Positions 52,169-61,516 of a stretch of DNA of 64,000 nucleotides are shown piece by piece (positions within the stretch are counted from its first letter, which is position 1; every line of letters starts with the position of its first letter). Location of the stretch: assembly GCF_009193325.2 (NCBI RefSeq), contig NZ_CP059856.1:4526001-4590000 (forward strand). The letters are read 5' to 3'. The DNA is from Bacteroides zhangwenhongii (GTDB taxonomy: Bacteria > Bacteroidota > Bacteroidia > Bacteroidales > Bacteroidaceae). Below the pieces are notes generated by a model, which saw nothing but the letters and a program-made list of their open reading frames with translations, was not told the origin of the DNA and ran no database searches. The position numbers were made by a program, and so were the translations under genes.

Positions 52169-54616
52169 ATGAAACGACTATTATTATTCACCTGTATACT
52201 ATTGTTCATTCTCTGCGGATGCAAGAATAAAAACAAAAACAACCAAATCATGCCCGCTGTATCTGCACAAACAGATACAATTACCAATCCCGTTTCCTCG
52301 CTGTTGACTGATACGGTACTACCTCAGTCCATTGATTTAAAGCAGGATATCAGCCATCTTTCTTTTCAGGAACTACGGTTATTACGCAGTTATCCGTATG
52401 CCATACATGGCTATCATTTTATGGAAGCGGATATCAATGCTTTTTTCTCAGCCAATACCAAATGGTATAACAATTTAGTCAATGATATATATTGGGATGC
52501 AGAAGAAGGAAAAGTAAAGTTTGCAGAAAGCTATGAAGAGGTCAACCTGACACCTGAAGAAAAAGCCTTTGTCGACCGTATTGATGCACGTATGACAGAA
52601 CTACGCCAGCAACAATTCATACAACGGGATTCCTATTACCTGGGAAATACAAATAACATCGTCAACTTGTTCCAATTTAAGGATATAGACAAAGAAATAT
52701 TGGAGAAACTACAACAGAACAACTTTGTCATCACAAAAGGAAATAACCTGCAACTCTTTCATGCCTACGAAGAAAACGACTACCGCCAAGTACCTAATTT
52801 TATTACTACCGACCTGTATCTGCAAGCATTCCACATGTATTTCTCTTATATCCTAAAGAGTCTGGAAAAGCAACATATCATTCCTACACTCGAAATGCTA
52901 TGCCGTTCTTTCAATGCAACCTGCATCAAGCTGGCCGAACAAACGGAGGACGAATCCCTGAAAGATATGGCTGAACACGCAGCAACCTTCTATGCCATCC
53001 CTTATTATCTGCTGACCAATAAGACGCTTACCGTTCCCTCCAAATATGAAACAGAATATCAGGAAGAAATAGAGCACATTAATAAACAGGAAGATAACTT
53101 TTCTGACTTTCTTTCATACAAAGATGCATATTTCCCGTATAGCCTTTTCAAGCCTCGTGGACATTACACGCGAGAACCGCAATTACAAGCATATTTCAAA
53201 GCAATGATGTGGATGCAAACTGCCTGCTTTTGCAGGGAGCAACAGGAACAATTGAAACGTTCCATTTTTCAAGCTGCCGTACTTTGTACTTACAAAAGTA
53301 TAGACCAGACACCACTGATAAAGTTATATCAACATATCTATACCCCACTCACATTCCTAATGGGGGAAGCTGACAACCTATCCATCTTTGATATCGCCCG
53401 AATTTTGGAAAAGAATAATGCCATACATATTGAAGACGCACTGACAGCCGGACAAATAGAGAAAGTGAATCAGGCTCTCATTGGATTGGCAAAACATAAA
53501 AACAACATAAAGCCTCAGATAGAAATCACTTGCCGGGATAAAATAAACTTTATGCCACAACGGTATCTATCTGACAATGAAGTAATTCAAAAGTTAGTTG
53601 ATGTCAATCCCAATAGCCAACGAGCCTACCCGAAAGGCTTGGATGTATTCGCAGCCTTTGGCACAGGTACTGCTGAAAGTTTGTTGATTGATTTTTATAA
53701 AGAGCCTAATAACTGGAGCGAATATTCCAAAGAATTACAACAACTAAAGGATAAATTCAAAACAAGTAAATCCACACAACTCTCTGTCTACGAACTATGG
53801 ATGAAGAGTTTGCTCACCATGCAACAAACGGACAAAAATAATCCGGGATTCATGCAAACTCCTGAATGGGGATACAAGAATCTGAATACAGCTTTGGCTT
53901 CTTGGGCAGAGTTAAAACACGATGCCATACTTTATGGAGAACAGCCAATGGCTGCTGAATGTGGAGGTGCCGGACCTCCCGATCCAATCGTTGTAGGATA
54001 TGTAGAACCTAATCTACCTTTCTGGAGGAAAATGGAGAACATTCTCCAAGCCACCCGACTAATCCTGCAACAGAACGATTGTATGACCGATGACCTGAAA
54101 GGAAAAACCGATCAATTGAATGACTACGTCACCTTCCTTATTCAAGTAACAGAAAAAGAACTGAGAGGAGAGAAACTGACAGAACCGGAATACCGGACAC
54201 TGGAATATATGGGTAGCAGTATTGAGTATTTCACTTTATCTGTGGTTGACCCAGATTTGCATCTGGATGATTGGTCATTAGTACAAGGTCCGGACAAGTC
54301 GATAGCCATAGTAGCCGATATTTATACCCGCAATATAAGGGGTTGTAACAAGAATGGAATACTACATGTAGCGACAGGAAATGCCAACAATATTTATGTC
54401 GTAATAGAAATAGAAGGCAATCTCTACTTGACTCGTGGGGCGACCTTCAGCTATTACGAGTTTGTCCAGCCACTAGGCACAAGGCTTACCGATGAAGAAT
54501 GGCAAAAAATGCTGGAAGAAAAGAAAGCACCCGCCGTACCGGAGTGGATGAAGAGTATCCTAATAGAGAAGGAGCCTCATGTAGATGAAAGAGTTTTTTA
54601 TAGTTCCGGTTGTTAA
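52169..54616 (+). CDS. DUF3160 lipoprotein
   Basis: The 815-aa protein starts at MKRLLLFTCIL; a start four codons upstream is also open. The lipobox LLFILCGC gives a surface or periplasmic lipoprotein. The rest matches the DUF3160 family with VPNFITTDLYLQAFHMYFSYI, YPKGLDVFAAFGTG and MAAECGGAGPPDPIVVGYVEPN. Function is unknown; the family is common in Bacteroidota. It overlaps the CapA-like gene by 7 bp, so the two are co-translated. Confidence 0.8.
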   Translation: MKRLLLFTCILLFILCGCKNKNKNNQIMPAVSAQTDTITNPVSSLLTDTVLPQSIDLKQDISHLSFQELRLLRSYPYAIHGYHFMEADINAFFSANTKWYNNLVNDIYWDAEEGKVKFAESYEEVNLTPEEKAFVDRIDARMTELRQQQFIQRDSYYLGNTNNIVNLFQFKDIDKEILEKLQQNNFVITKGNNLQLFHAYEENDYRQVPNFITTDLYLQAFHMYFSYILKSLEKQHIIPTLEMLCRSFNATCIKLAEQTEDESLKDMAEHAATFYAIPYYLLTNKTLTVPSKYETEYQEEIEHINKQEDNFSDFLSYKDAYFPYSLFKPRGHYTREPQLQAYFKAMMWMQTACFCREQQEQLKRSIFQAAVLCTYKSIDQTPLIKLYQHIYTPLTFLMGEADNLSIFDIARILEKNNAIHIEDALTAGQIEKVNQALIGLAKHKNNIKPQIEITCRDKINFMPQRYLSDNEVIQKLVDVNPNSQRAYPKGLDVFAAFGTGTAESLLIDFYKEPNNWSEYSKELQQLKDKFKTSKSTQLSVYELWMKSLLTMQQTDKNNPGFMQTPEWGYKNLNTALASWAELKHDAILYGEQPMAAECGGAGPPDPIVVGYVEPNLPFWRKMENILQATRLILQQNDCMTDDLKGKTDQLNDYVTFLIQVTEKELRGEKLTEPEYRTLEYMGSSIEYFTLSVVDPDLHLDDWSLVQGPDKSIAIVADIYTRNIRGCNKNGILHVATGNANNIYVVIEIEGNLYLTRGATFSYYEFVQPLGTRLTDEEWQKMLEEKKAPAVPEWMKSILIEKEPHVDERVFYSSGC

Positions 54617-55542
54617 TGAACTTTTATCAGATAAGCCGAATCACAGCTGGCATTGGAATCATATTCCTAATGCTGGCTGCCTGTCAACAGCCTTCAGAAG
54701 AATGTCTGTCTATCGCTTTCACAGGAGACGTCCTTTTGGACAGGGGAGTACGCCAACAAATCCGGAAAAAAGGTGTCGAACACTTATTTGAATCAGTCAC
54801 ACCACTGTTCCGCTCCGTAGATGCAACAGTTATCAATCTAGAGTGCCCTATTACCTCCGTTCGTTCACCACTGCACAAGAAATATATCTTCCGCGCTGAA
54901 CCAATATGGGCAACAGCTCTATCCCAAGCCGGTATTACTCACGCTGCTATGGCAAATAATCATACAATAGATCAAGGACGAAACGGATTGACAGACACCA
55001 ATCAATATCTCTTATCCTCCGGAATTACTCCGGTAGGCTACGGAGATACTTCCCCACAAAGTTGCCGACCTGTTCTTATTAAGAAAGGAAAGATAGAAGT
55101 GGCACTTTATAACTCCGTTGCACTTCCTTTGGAAAATTGGGTATATCTGGAAAACAGTCCCGGTATCTGTCAGCAGCCGATAGAGGAACTGAAAGAAGAA
55201 ATCACAAACTTCAAACGGCAGAATCCCAAAAGTTACATAGTCGTTATTCTTCATTGGGGAGTAGAATATCAGCCCCTCCCTACCCTTGTCCAAAGAAAAG
55301 GTGCACACTCGCTCATTCGCGCCGGAGCGGATGCAATCATCGGGCACCATCCTCATATCATTCAAAAAGAGGAATATTACGATGGCAAACCAATCTTTTA
55401 CAGTTTGGGGAATTTCGTATTCGACCAGCACAAACCGGAAACTACGCAAAGTTTAATTGTACAACTAAACTTTACAACCACAGAATGCAATGTCCAACTT
55501 CATCCTGTGGTTATTAATCATTGCAAACCGGAACTCCAATAG
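54610..55542 (+). CDS. CapA-family (poly-gamma-glutamate capsule type) metallophosphoesterase-like lipoprotein
   Basis: The 310-aa protein has a lipoprotein signal (FLMLAACQQ). The PGA_cap fold shows AFTGDVLLDRG, INLECPITS, MANNHTIDQGRNGL, VVILHWGVEYQPLP and IIGHHPHII in order, i.e. the metal-binding residues of the calcineurin-like family. CapA supports poly-gamma-glutamate export in Bacillus. In Bacteroides the role is unclear because capB/capC are absent here. It is the last gene of the three-gene operon, converging with trkA. Confidence 0.85.
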   Translation: MLMNFYQISRITAGIGIIFLMLAACQQPSEECLSIAFTGDVLLDRGVRQQIRKKGVEHLFESVTPLFRSVDATVINLECPITSVRSPLHKKYIFRAEPIWATALSQAGITHAAMANNHTIDQGRNGLTDTNQYLLSSGITPVGYGDTSPQSCRPVLIKKGKIEVALYNSVALPLENWVYLENSPGICQQPIEELKEEITNFKRQNPKSYIVVILHWGVEYQPLPTLVQRKGAHSLIRAGADAIIGHHPHIIQKEEYYDGKPIFYSLGNFVFDQHKPETTQSLIVQLNFTTTECNVQLHPVVINHCKPELQ

Positions 55543-55565
55543 CCGATATTCACATAAAGCAATTA

Positions 55566-56252
55566 TCAGATAGCTTTCCAGAAAGCCTGGAAATCACGGT
55601 ATTTACCGTAACAAACCAATTCGTCCCCCTCATTTACTTTCTCATCCTCCGGCAAATTGTTTTTCACATGAAGCTCTGTCAGGGAGATCCCCAAACAATT
55701 GGTTATTTTATCCGCACGTTTCAGCCCGATAAGTTTTAAATGAAACTCTCCATCCAGATTCAGTTCATTCACAAAATATCCCACAAACTTCTTCGGTACG
55801 GTAAACTTCACTACATAATATTCCGAGTCAATACGGAAGCCCTCCATATTTGTCCCGAAGTCAAGTAATTGCACCAAGTTACGTGCAGCATCTTCTTCCG
55901 GAGTCAGAATCTTCTCCAAGTTGAAAGCCTCCAATACCGCCTTATGCACGCCGTCAATTGCACGGGCATAAATACGGGCTACTTTCTTCTGTTTCAGCAG
56001 GGCCACTACCCGCACAGACGCACCGAAGTTTTCGCCAATCGCCACAATCACCACATCCACACTATTCAGCGGAAGTACCGACAAAGATTGTTCGTCCGTC
56101 GCGTCAATTACAAAAGCAGTAGCCACCTTATCTTTGATTGCGTCCACACGGCTTTCGCTGATATCCGCACCAATAATTTCATGTCCCAATGCAGACAACT
56201 CTTCTGCCAACACATGACCATAATTCCCTAAACCAATAATAATATACTTCAT
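55566..56252 (-). CDS. trkA: TrkA/KtrA-type potassium channel regulatory subunit
   Basis: The 228-aa protein has an RCK-N Rossmann domain (IIIGLGNYGHVLAEEL, GADISESRVD, VIDATDEQSL) and a C-terminal RCK-C domain. It binds NAD(H)/ATP and gates the membrane subunit. It starts 4 bp after the trkH stop, so the two form one unit. Confidence 0.92.
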   Translation of the reverse strand: MKYIIIGLGNYGHVLAEELSALGHEIIGADISESRVDAIKDKVATAFVIDATDEQSLSVLPLNSVDVVIVAIGENFGASVRVVALLKQKKVARIYARAIDGVHKAVLEAFNLEKILTPEEDAARNLVQLLDFGTNMEGFRIDSEYYVVKFTVPKKFVGYFVNELNLDGEFHLKLIGLKRADKITNCLGISLTELHVKNNLPEDEKVNEGDELVCYGKYRDFQAFWKAI

Positions 56253-56256
56253 ATCT

Positions 56257-58086
56257 TTAGTTTATGATGATGTTATCACTCGGATAACGGTATTTTGTAT
56301 TCTTTTTCTGTTTCACAATTCCAAGCATTAATGTGATCAAGCCCACGCGACCGATAAACATCAATAACGCTACCAATAATTTGCTTGCATCACACAAACT
56401 CGGAGTCAGATTCAAGCTGGAGCCTACCGTGCTAAGCGCCGAAACACATTCGAACGTCAATGCCATCAACGATGCTTGCGGTTCGAGCATACTCAAGATA
56501 AAAATAAAAAGAAATAGTACACTCAATGACATAACCACTGTCGCATTGGAACGCCGGATAGAATCATGAGACAACTCCCTACCAAACACCTCGACACGCT
56601 CCGTACCGCGCAACACAGCTACGAGATTGAGAACGACTACCGCAAAGGCATTCACTTTGACACCACCGGCAGTAGACTGCGCCCCACCTCCAATCCACAT
56701 CAACACCAGATAAACCAACAACGTCTGTACACTCAGAGAGGCCAAATCGACACTGCTGAAACCGGCGGTTCGCGGACAAGTGGCATTAAAGAATGCCTGC
56801 GTCCATTTATCCGCAACAGGCATCCCCGCAAACGAAGCATTCCATTCGAAAGCGGCAATCGCCAATGTACCGATTACCAAAAGCAGCAAAGTCATTATCA
56901 ACACAATCTTCGTATTCAAATTATAAAGATGATGCACCTTGTGCCTTTCCAACTTACGGGTACGGATAAACCTCCAGAAATGACGTAGATGATATAGAAC
57001 GATATCCTTGAAGTTAACCAAAATAGGGAAACCGATCCCACCCAGAATAATCAAAAAGGAAACAGAGACAAACAACCAGTTATGATTGGTCATCACCATC
57101 GGATTCCCCAAATTGCCGGAAAGCGTAGAGAACCCGGCATTACAGAAAGCCGAAATGGAATGAAAAGCAGCAAAAGCCAGTTCCTCATCCAGATTCATCC
57201 CCAACGTACCATGAATACTGAACCAGATAGAGACCATGCCGATTCCTTCAATCACCAATGTAAAGCCCAATATATATAATAAGGTAGACAACAAAGAACC
57301 CAATGAATTGGAACTGACCATATCCCGGACAACCAACTGATTATAAAGAGAGGTATTTCCCATAAAGAACATCGCAAAGAAACTCGTTAATGTCATCACT
57401 CCCAAACCACCGATTTGAATCAGCAAGATTATGACAACGAGCCCTCCTGTCGTAAATGTAGTCGATACATCCACCGGTACTAGCCCCGTCACACACACCG
57501 CACTCGTAGCCGTAAACAGCGAATCAACCCAAGTAATGCCATTCACCGTACACTTTGGCAACATCAATAATCCCGTGCCAATAAGAATAATAGCCAGAAA
57601 ACTGACTGCCAATATCAAAGACGGGTTGGTACGCCGTCCCAACAGACGTACCAATCCGTTTGACAGATTCAATAAAGAAAAGACCAGCAATAATATCAAA
57701 TGGTAAAATTTGCCATCCAAGAACTCCCAGAACTGCAAGATAGCTCCTTCCTCCTCCGGACGATGGAAAATGACAGGTATCAAAGTCAGGTACAACAACC
57801 CGCTCAATATCCAGGCCAATTTCCGATATTGCTTTTTAGTGCTCCTATATTCAAGCGAAATATGCAACGTTACATCAATCAGAAAGATGATCCATACAGC
57901 CTTATACAGAACTTGTATTTTCGCAATCTCATCTACCGACAACGGAAAGCCGTGTTCATAAATCACTCCGACAATTAGCGCAAGAGACGCTAAATAAGTT
58001 AAAGCCTCCACTAAGCCCAGTATAATTCGTATATAAGGTTTTAGCAGTTTGTTCTGATATAACAGGAATTTATGATAAATCTTCAT
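56257..58086 (-). CDS. trkH: TrkH/KtrB potassium transporter membrane subunit
   Basis: The 609-aa protein has about twelve hydrophobic helices; the first four are extra relative to KtrB. The four filter regions are visible: SAVCVTGLVP, AFCNAGFSTL, ATCPRTAGFSSVD and STVGSSLNLTP, each with the filter glycine. It takes up potassium driven by membrane potential or sodium. On the minus strand a -7 box TAAGTTTG (58110-58117) lies upstream. It is divergent from the trpB-like gene. Confidence 0.92.
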   Translation of the reverse strand: MKIYHKFLLYQNKLLKPYIRIILGLVEALTYLASLALIVGVIYEHGFPLSVDEIAKIQVLYKAVWIIFLIDVTLHISLEYRSTKKQYRKLAWILSGLLYLTLIPVIFHRPEEEGAILQFWEFLDGKFYHLILLLVFSLLNLSNGLVRLLGRRTNPSLILAVSFLAIILIGTGLLMLPKCTVNGITWVDSLFTATSAVCVTGLVPVDVSTTFTTGGLVVIILLIQIGGLGVMTLTSFFAMFFMGNTSLYNQLVVRDMVSSNSLGSLLSTLLYILGFTLVIEGIGMVSIWFSIHGTLGMNLDEELAFAAFHSISAFCNAGFSTLSGNLGNPMVMTNHNWLFVSVSFLIILGGIGFPILVNFKDIVLYHLRHFWRFIRTRKLERHKVHHLYNLNTKIVLIMTLLLLVIGTLAIAAFEWNASFAGMPVADKWTQAFFNATCPRTAGFSSVDLASLSVQTLLVYLVLMWIGGGAQSTAGGVKVNAFAVVVLNLVAVLRGTERVEVFGRELSHDSIRRSNATVVMSLSVLFLFIFILSMLEPQASLMALTFECVSALSTVGSSLNLTPSLCDASKLLVALLMFIGRVGLITLMLGIVKQKKNTKYRYPSDNIIIN

Positions 58087-58181
58087 ATCATATTTTTTAT
58101 AACGTCGTGCAAACTTAACTAAAATAACAATCGAAACCGATTCTTTGTTGACAAATTTATCTGAATATTAAAAATTTTGCC

Positions 58182-58189
58182 TACTTTTG
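58182..58189 (+). promoter_or_regulatory. -7 box of the trpB-like gene
   Basis: TACTTTTG matches TAnnTTTG, 28 bp before the start codon. No good -33 TTTG is seen at the normal distance. Confidence 0.55.
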
Positions 58190-58217
58190 GCAGCAGATAA
58201 TTAAAAACCACAATATT

Positions 58218-59588
58218 ATGAGTGACAAAAGAAAACGGTATATCCTACCAGAAGAAGAAATTCCACATTACTGGTACAACATTCAGGCTGATATGGTAAA
58301 CAAGCCAATGCCACCGTTGCACCCGAAAACTAAACAACCACTGAAAGCAGAAGATCTCTATCCTATCTTTGCGGAAGAGTTATGCCGCCAGGAATTGAAT
58401 CAGACCGACGCTTGGATTGAAATACCGGAGGAAGTACGCGAAATGTACAAATATTATCGCAGCACACCGTTAGTCCGTGCATACGGATTGGAAAAAGCAC
58501 TCGGTACTCCGGCTCATATCTATTTCAAAAACGAAAGTGTAAGTCCCATCGGTTCTCATAAATTGAATTCCGCATTGGCACAGGCATACTATTGCAAGCA
58601 GGAAGGCGTAACCAATATCACTACCGAAACAGGTGCCGGACAATGGGGAGCAGCTCTTTCTTATGCGGCAAAAGTATTCGGTTTGGAAGCAGCCGTTTAT
58701 CAAGTAAAGATCAGTTATGAACAAAAGCCCTACCGTCGTAGCATCATGCAAACGTTTGGAGCACAGGTTACTCCTTCTCCATCCATGTCTACCCGTGCCG
58801 GTAAAGATATTCTGACCGCTCACCCCAACTATCAAGGCTCATTAGGAACAGCAATTTCCGAAGCTATCGAATTGGCACAAATGACTCCCAACTGTAAGTA
58901 CACGCTTGGGTCGGTACTTAGCCACGTCACCCTTCACCAGACAATCATCGGTCTGGAAGCCGAAAAACAAATGGAGATGGCAGGTGAATACCCGGATGTC
59001 GTGATCGGATGTTTCGGAGGAGGCTCCAACTTTGGCGGTATCTCTTTCCCGTTCATGCGTCATAACATACTGGAAGGAAAGAAAACCCGCTTTGTGGCAG
59101 CCGAACCCGCCTCATGCCCTAAACTGACACGTGGTAAATTCCAATACGACTTCGGTGACGAAGCCGGATATACTCCGCTCCTTCCGATGTTTACATTAGG
59201 GCATAATTTCGCTCCGGCACATATCCATGCCGGTGGTCTTCGTTATCATGGCGCAGGTGTGATCGTGTCACAATTGCTCAAAGACAAATTGATGGAAGCG
59301 GTAGATATCCAACAGTTGGAATCATTCGAAGCCGGCTGCCTGTTCGCACAAGCAGAAGGTATCATTCCGGCTCCCGAATCCTGCCACGCCATTGCAGCTG
59401 CTATTCGTGAAGCCAACCAATGTAAGGAAACAGGAGAAGAGAAAGTTATCCTGTTCAACCTTTCCGGACACGGACTGATCGATATGGCTTCATACGACAA
59501 GTATCTGGCAGGTGATTTGGTCAACTATTCATTGACGGATGAAGATATCCAGAAAAATCTGGATGAGATCGGAAATCTAGAAAAGTAA
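58218..59588 (+). CDS. trpB: TrpB2-type tryptophan synthase beta chain
   Basis: The 456-aa length and MSDKRKRYILPEEEIPHYWYN start fit the TrpB2 class, longer than the TrpA-partnered TrpB1. The PLP lysine lies in SPIGSHKLNSALAQ; ETGAGQWGAAL and phosphate-binding CFGGGSNFGG follow, with HAGGLRYHGAG near residue 340. It condenses indole with serine, perhaps as an indole salvage enzyme. It stands alone with its own promoter and terminator and no trpA nearby. Confidence 0.92.
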   Translation: MSDKRKRYILPEEEIPHYWYNIQADMVNKPMPPLHPKTKQPLKAEDLYPIFAEELCRQELNQTDAWIEIPEEVREMYKYYRSTPLVRAYGLEKALGTPAHIYFKNESVSPIGSHKLNSALAQAYYCKQEGVTNITTETGAGQWGAALSYAAKVFGLEAAVYQVKISYEQKPYRRSIMQTFGAQVTPSPSMSTRAGKDILTAHPNYQGSLGTAISEAIELAQMTPNCKYTLGSVLSHVTLHQTIIGLEAEKQMEMAGEYPDVVIGCFGGGSNFGGISFPFMRHNILEGKKTRFVAAEPASCPKLTRGKFQYDFGDEAGYTPLLPMFTLGHNFAPAHIHAGGLRYHGAGVIVSQLLKDKLMEAVDIQQLESFEAGCLFAQAEGIIPAPESCHAIAAAIREANQCKETGEEKVILFNLSGHGLIDMASYDKYLAGDLVNYSLTDEDIQKNLDEIGNLEK

Positions 59589-59618
59589 TCTTTCTCATTT
59601 CCAGAGCAAATAATAGTG

Positions 59619-59648
59619 AAAACCCGGGCAGTAATTGCACCGGGTTTT
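59619..59648 (+). terminator. terminator after trpB
   Basis: The stem AAAACCCGG/CCGGGTTTT with a 12-nt loop is followed by T residues. Confidence 0.85.
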
Positions 59649-59754
59649 TTCTGTTTTTATGTTAAATCAGTTTAAATACATCCTATTCTTTCTATTTTCG
59701 TTCAACGCAGGGAATATTTCAAGCTGATTGATTTCCTATTTTTAAATAAAGCTG

Positions 59755-59762
59755 TACTTTTG
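59755..59762 (+). promoter_or_regulatory. -7 box of the partner-switching operon
   Basis: TACTTTTG matches the consensus. TTTC at 59732-59735 with a 19-bp spacer is a near -33 box. The start codon at 59812 follows 49 bp downstream. Confidence 0.6.
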
Positions 59763-59811
59763 TTGAAGCATTCAATCAAACAATATTTTTATGACACGCT
59801 ACTTAAAAAAC

Positions 59812-60546
59812 ATGGAAAAAGAAATCATCATTGACAATCAGCTAGATGAAGTTACAAGAATCGCCCAATTTATAGAAGAATTAGGAATGTCATTGCACTT
59901 GCCGGCAAGTATCACTATGAGTATCAACCTCGCTATCGAAGAAGCTGTAACCAATATCATCCGCTATGGTTATCCGCCCAATAAAGAGAGTGAAATCATA
60001 TTACGGACTTCCGTAGCTCCCGGTATGCTGACTACCCGAATCATTGATGACGGCATTTCATTCGACCCGACAGAAAAAGAAGCAACCACCAGCACACAAT
60101 CACTTGATCAACACCTGACACAAGGACTGGGACTCTTTTTAATCCGGCGTACCATGGACAAAGTAGAGTATCATTCAACTAATAATCACAATGAGCTGAT
60201 TCTGACTAAAAATATTGATATGAATTTCGAACCGGAAGCTACTTTAAAAACAAACATATGCAAAATAGAGGAAGTGACCATATTGACTGTCGAAGGACGA
60301 CTCGACACAGCTAATTCAAATACATTCAACACAATCATACAACCTCTCTTAAATATGGAAAATCCCGATATCATTGTCAACTGTGAAGCCCTGTCATTCA
60401 TCAGCAGTTCCGGTTTGCGAAGCATGATTACATTACAAAAAAGCGTGACACAGCACAATGGCCAACTTGTGCTGGAAGCAATGAAACCCGAAATCCGCAA
60501 GATATTTGATATGACAGGATGTTCCAATCTTTTTACCATACGCTAA
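59812..60546 (+). CDS. RsbW-like ATPase fused to STAS anti-anti-sigma domain
   Basis: The 244-aa protein starts at MEKEIIIDNQLDEV; an ATG seven codons upstream is possible. Residues 1-140 are a serine-kinase-type HATPase (N box INLAIEEAVTNIIRYGYP, IIDDGISFDP, GLGLFLIRR). Residues ~150-244 are a STAS domain with the phospho-acceptor region CEALSFISSSGLRSM. Kinase and its usual antagonist are in one chain. It heads an operon with a binding protein, a SpoIIE-type phosphatase and a second HATPase. Confidence 0.85.
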   Translation: MEKEIIIDNQLDEVTRIAQFIEELGMSLHLPASITMSINLAIEEAVTNIIRYGYPPNKESEIILRTSVAPGMLTTRIIDDGISFDPTEKEATTSTQSLDQHLTQGLGLFLIRRTMDKVEYHSTNNHNELILTKNIDMNFEPEATLKTNICKIEEVTILTVEGRLDTANSNTFNTIIQPLLNMENPDIIVNCEALSFISSSGLRSMITLQKSVTQHNGQLVLEAMKPEIRKIFDMTGCSNLFTIR

Positions 60547-60556
60547 CCGCATAGGT

Positions 60557-61504
60557 ATGAGAGCCATCCACATCCTTATTGGTATCCTGTTATCCGTATG
60601 GCTGATGACAGATACAGCGAACGCACAGTCCATAACTTTGATACCAAAGTGGACAGCTCAAGCACAATTTGCAGGTTATTATGTAGCCGAAAAAATGGGT
60701 TTCTACAAAGAAGAAGGACTCGATGTACATATCAAGCACCCGTCCCATTCCGAAAACTCATTTCTCTACCTTAAAGAAGATGCGCCACAAGCGGTTATCA
60801 CTAACCTATCACAAGCTTTGATAGCGTATCAGAAAGGCAACCGAGTTGTGAATATCATGCAAACATCACAAGAAAACAGCCTGATATTAGTCAGTCATTC
60901 ACCATTGAAAGGGATTTCATCCTTGCAACACAAAGATATTGCCGTATGGAATCATCTCAGCCAGGAACTACTAGACCAGGTTGCAAACAAATATCTACTT
61001 CACGTAAACTGGATACGCTTTAACAATGGTATCAATCTCTTTCTCTCAAATGCAGTAGATATTTGTATGGTAGGAAGTTATAACGAATTCCCGCAACTTA
61101 CGGAATGCGGGATGGAGATAGACTCCACACATATAATGCGTTTTGCCGATTATGGATACAATCTGCCTGAGGACGGGCTTTATGTCACCGAGAAGTATTA
61201 TCAGGAACATCCGGAAACGGTGCAAAAGTTAGTCCGCGCCTGCATTCGCGGATGGAACTGGACTTACGAGCACCGTGAAGAAGCGCTCGATATCGTAATG
61301 GAACAAGTTCGTCATTACAATATAGGAACCAACCGCTATCACCAGCGTAAAATGCTGGATGAAATACTACGGTTGCAAACTGATAAAAACGGCCGGCGTC
61401 CCTATCGGTTGAGCCGTGAGGGATTCGACACGGCAATGGATATTTTATTGCCGGAGAATACCGGAGAAACAAATACCCTTCAATATGAGAACTTTGTAAA
61501 ATAA
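60557..61504 (+). CDS. NMT1/THI5-like periplasmic substrate-binding protein
   Basis: The 315-aa protein has a signal peptide (ILIGILLSVWLMTDTANAQ). The NMT1/SsuA-type binding fold shows PKWTAQAQFAGYYVAEKMGFYKEEGLDV, split here as PKWTAQAQF and YYVAEKMGFYKEEGL, with YVTEKYYQEHPE later. Relatives bind pyrimidine precursors, sulfonates or nitrate for ABC uptake. No permease or ATPase gene is nearby; it lies between regulatory genes, 10 and 12 bp away. A sensor role for the phosphatase is therefore likely. Confidence 0.82.
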   Translation: MRAIHILIGILLSVWLMTDTANAQSITLIPKWTAQAQFAGYYVAEKMGFYKEEGLDVHIKHPSHSENSFLYLKEDAPQAVITNLSQALIAYQKGNRVVNIMQTSQENSLILVSHSPLKGISSLQHKDIAVWNHLSQELLDQVANKYLLHVNWIRFNNGINLFLSNAVDICMVGSYNEFPQLTECGMEIDSTHIMRFADYGYNLPEDGLYVTEKYYQEHPETVQKLVRACIRGWNWTYEHREEALDIVMEQVRHYNIGTNRYHQRKMLDEILRLQTDKNGRRPYRLSREGFDTAMDILLPENTGETNTLQYENFVK

Positions 61505-61516
61505 CCGCACTATTAC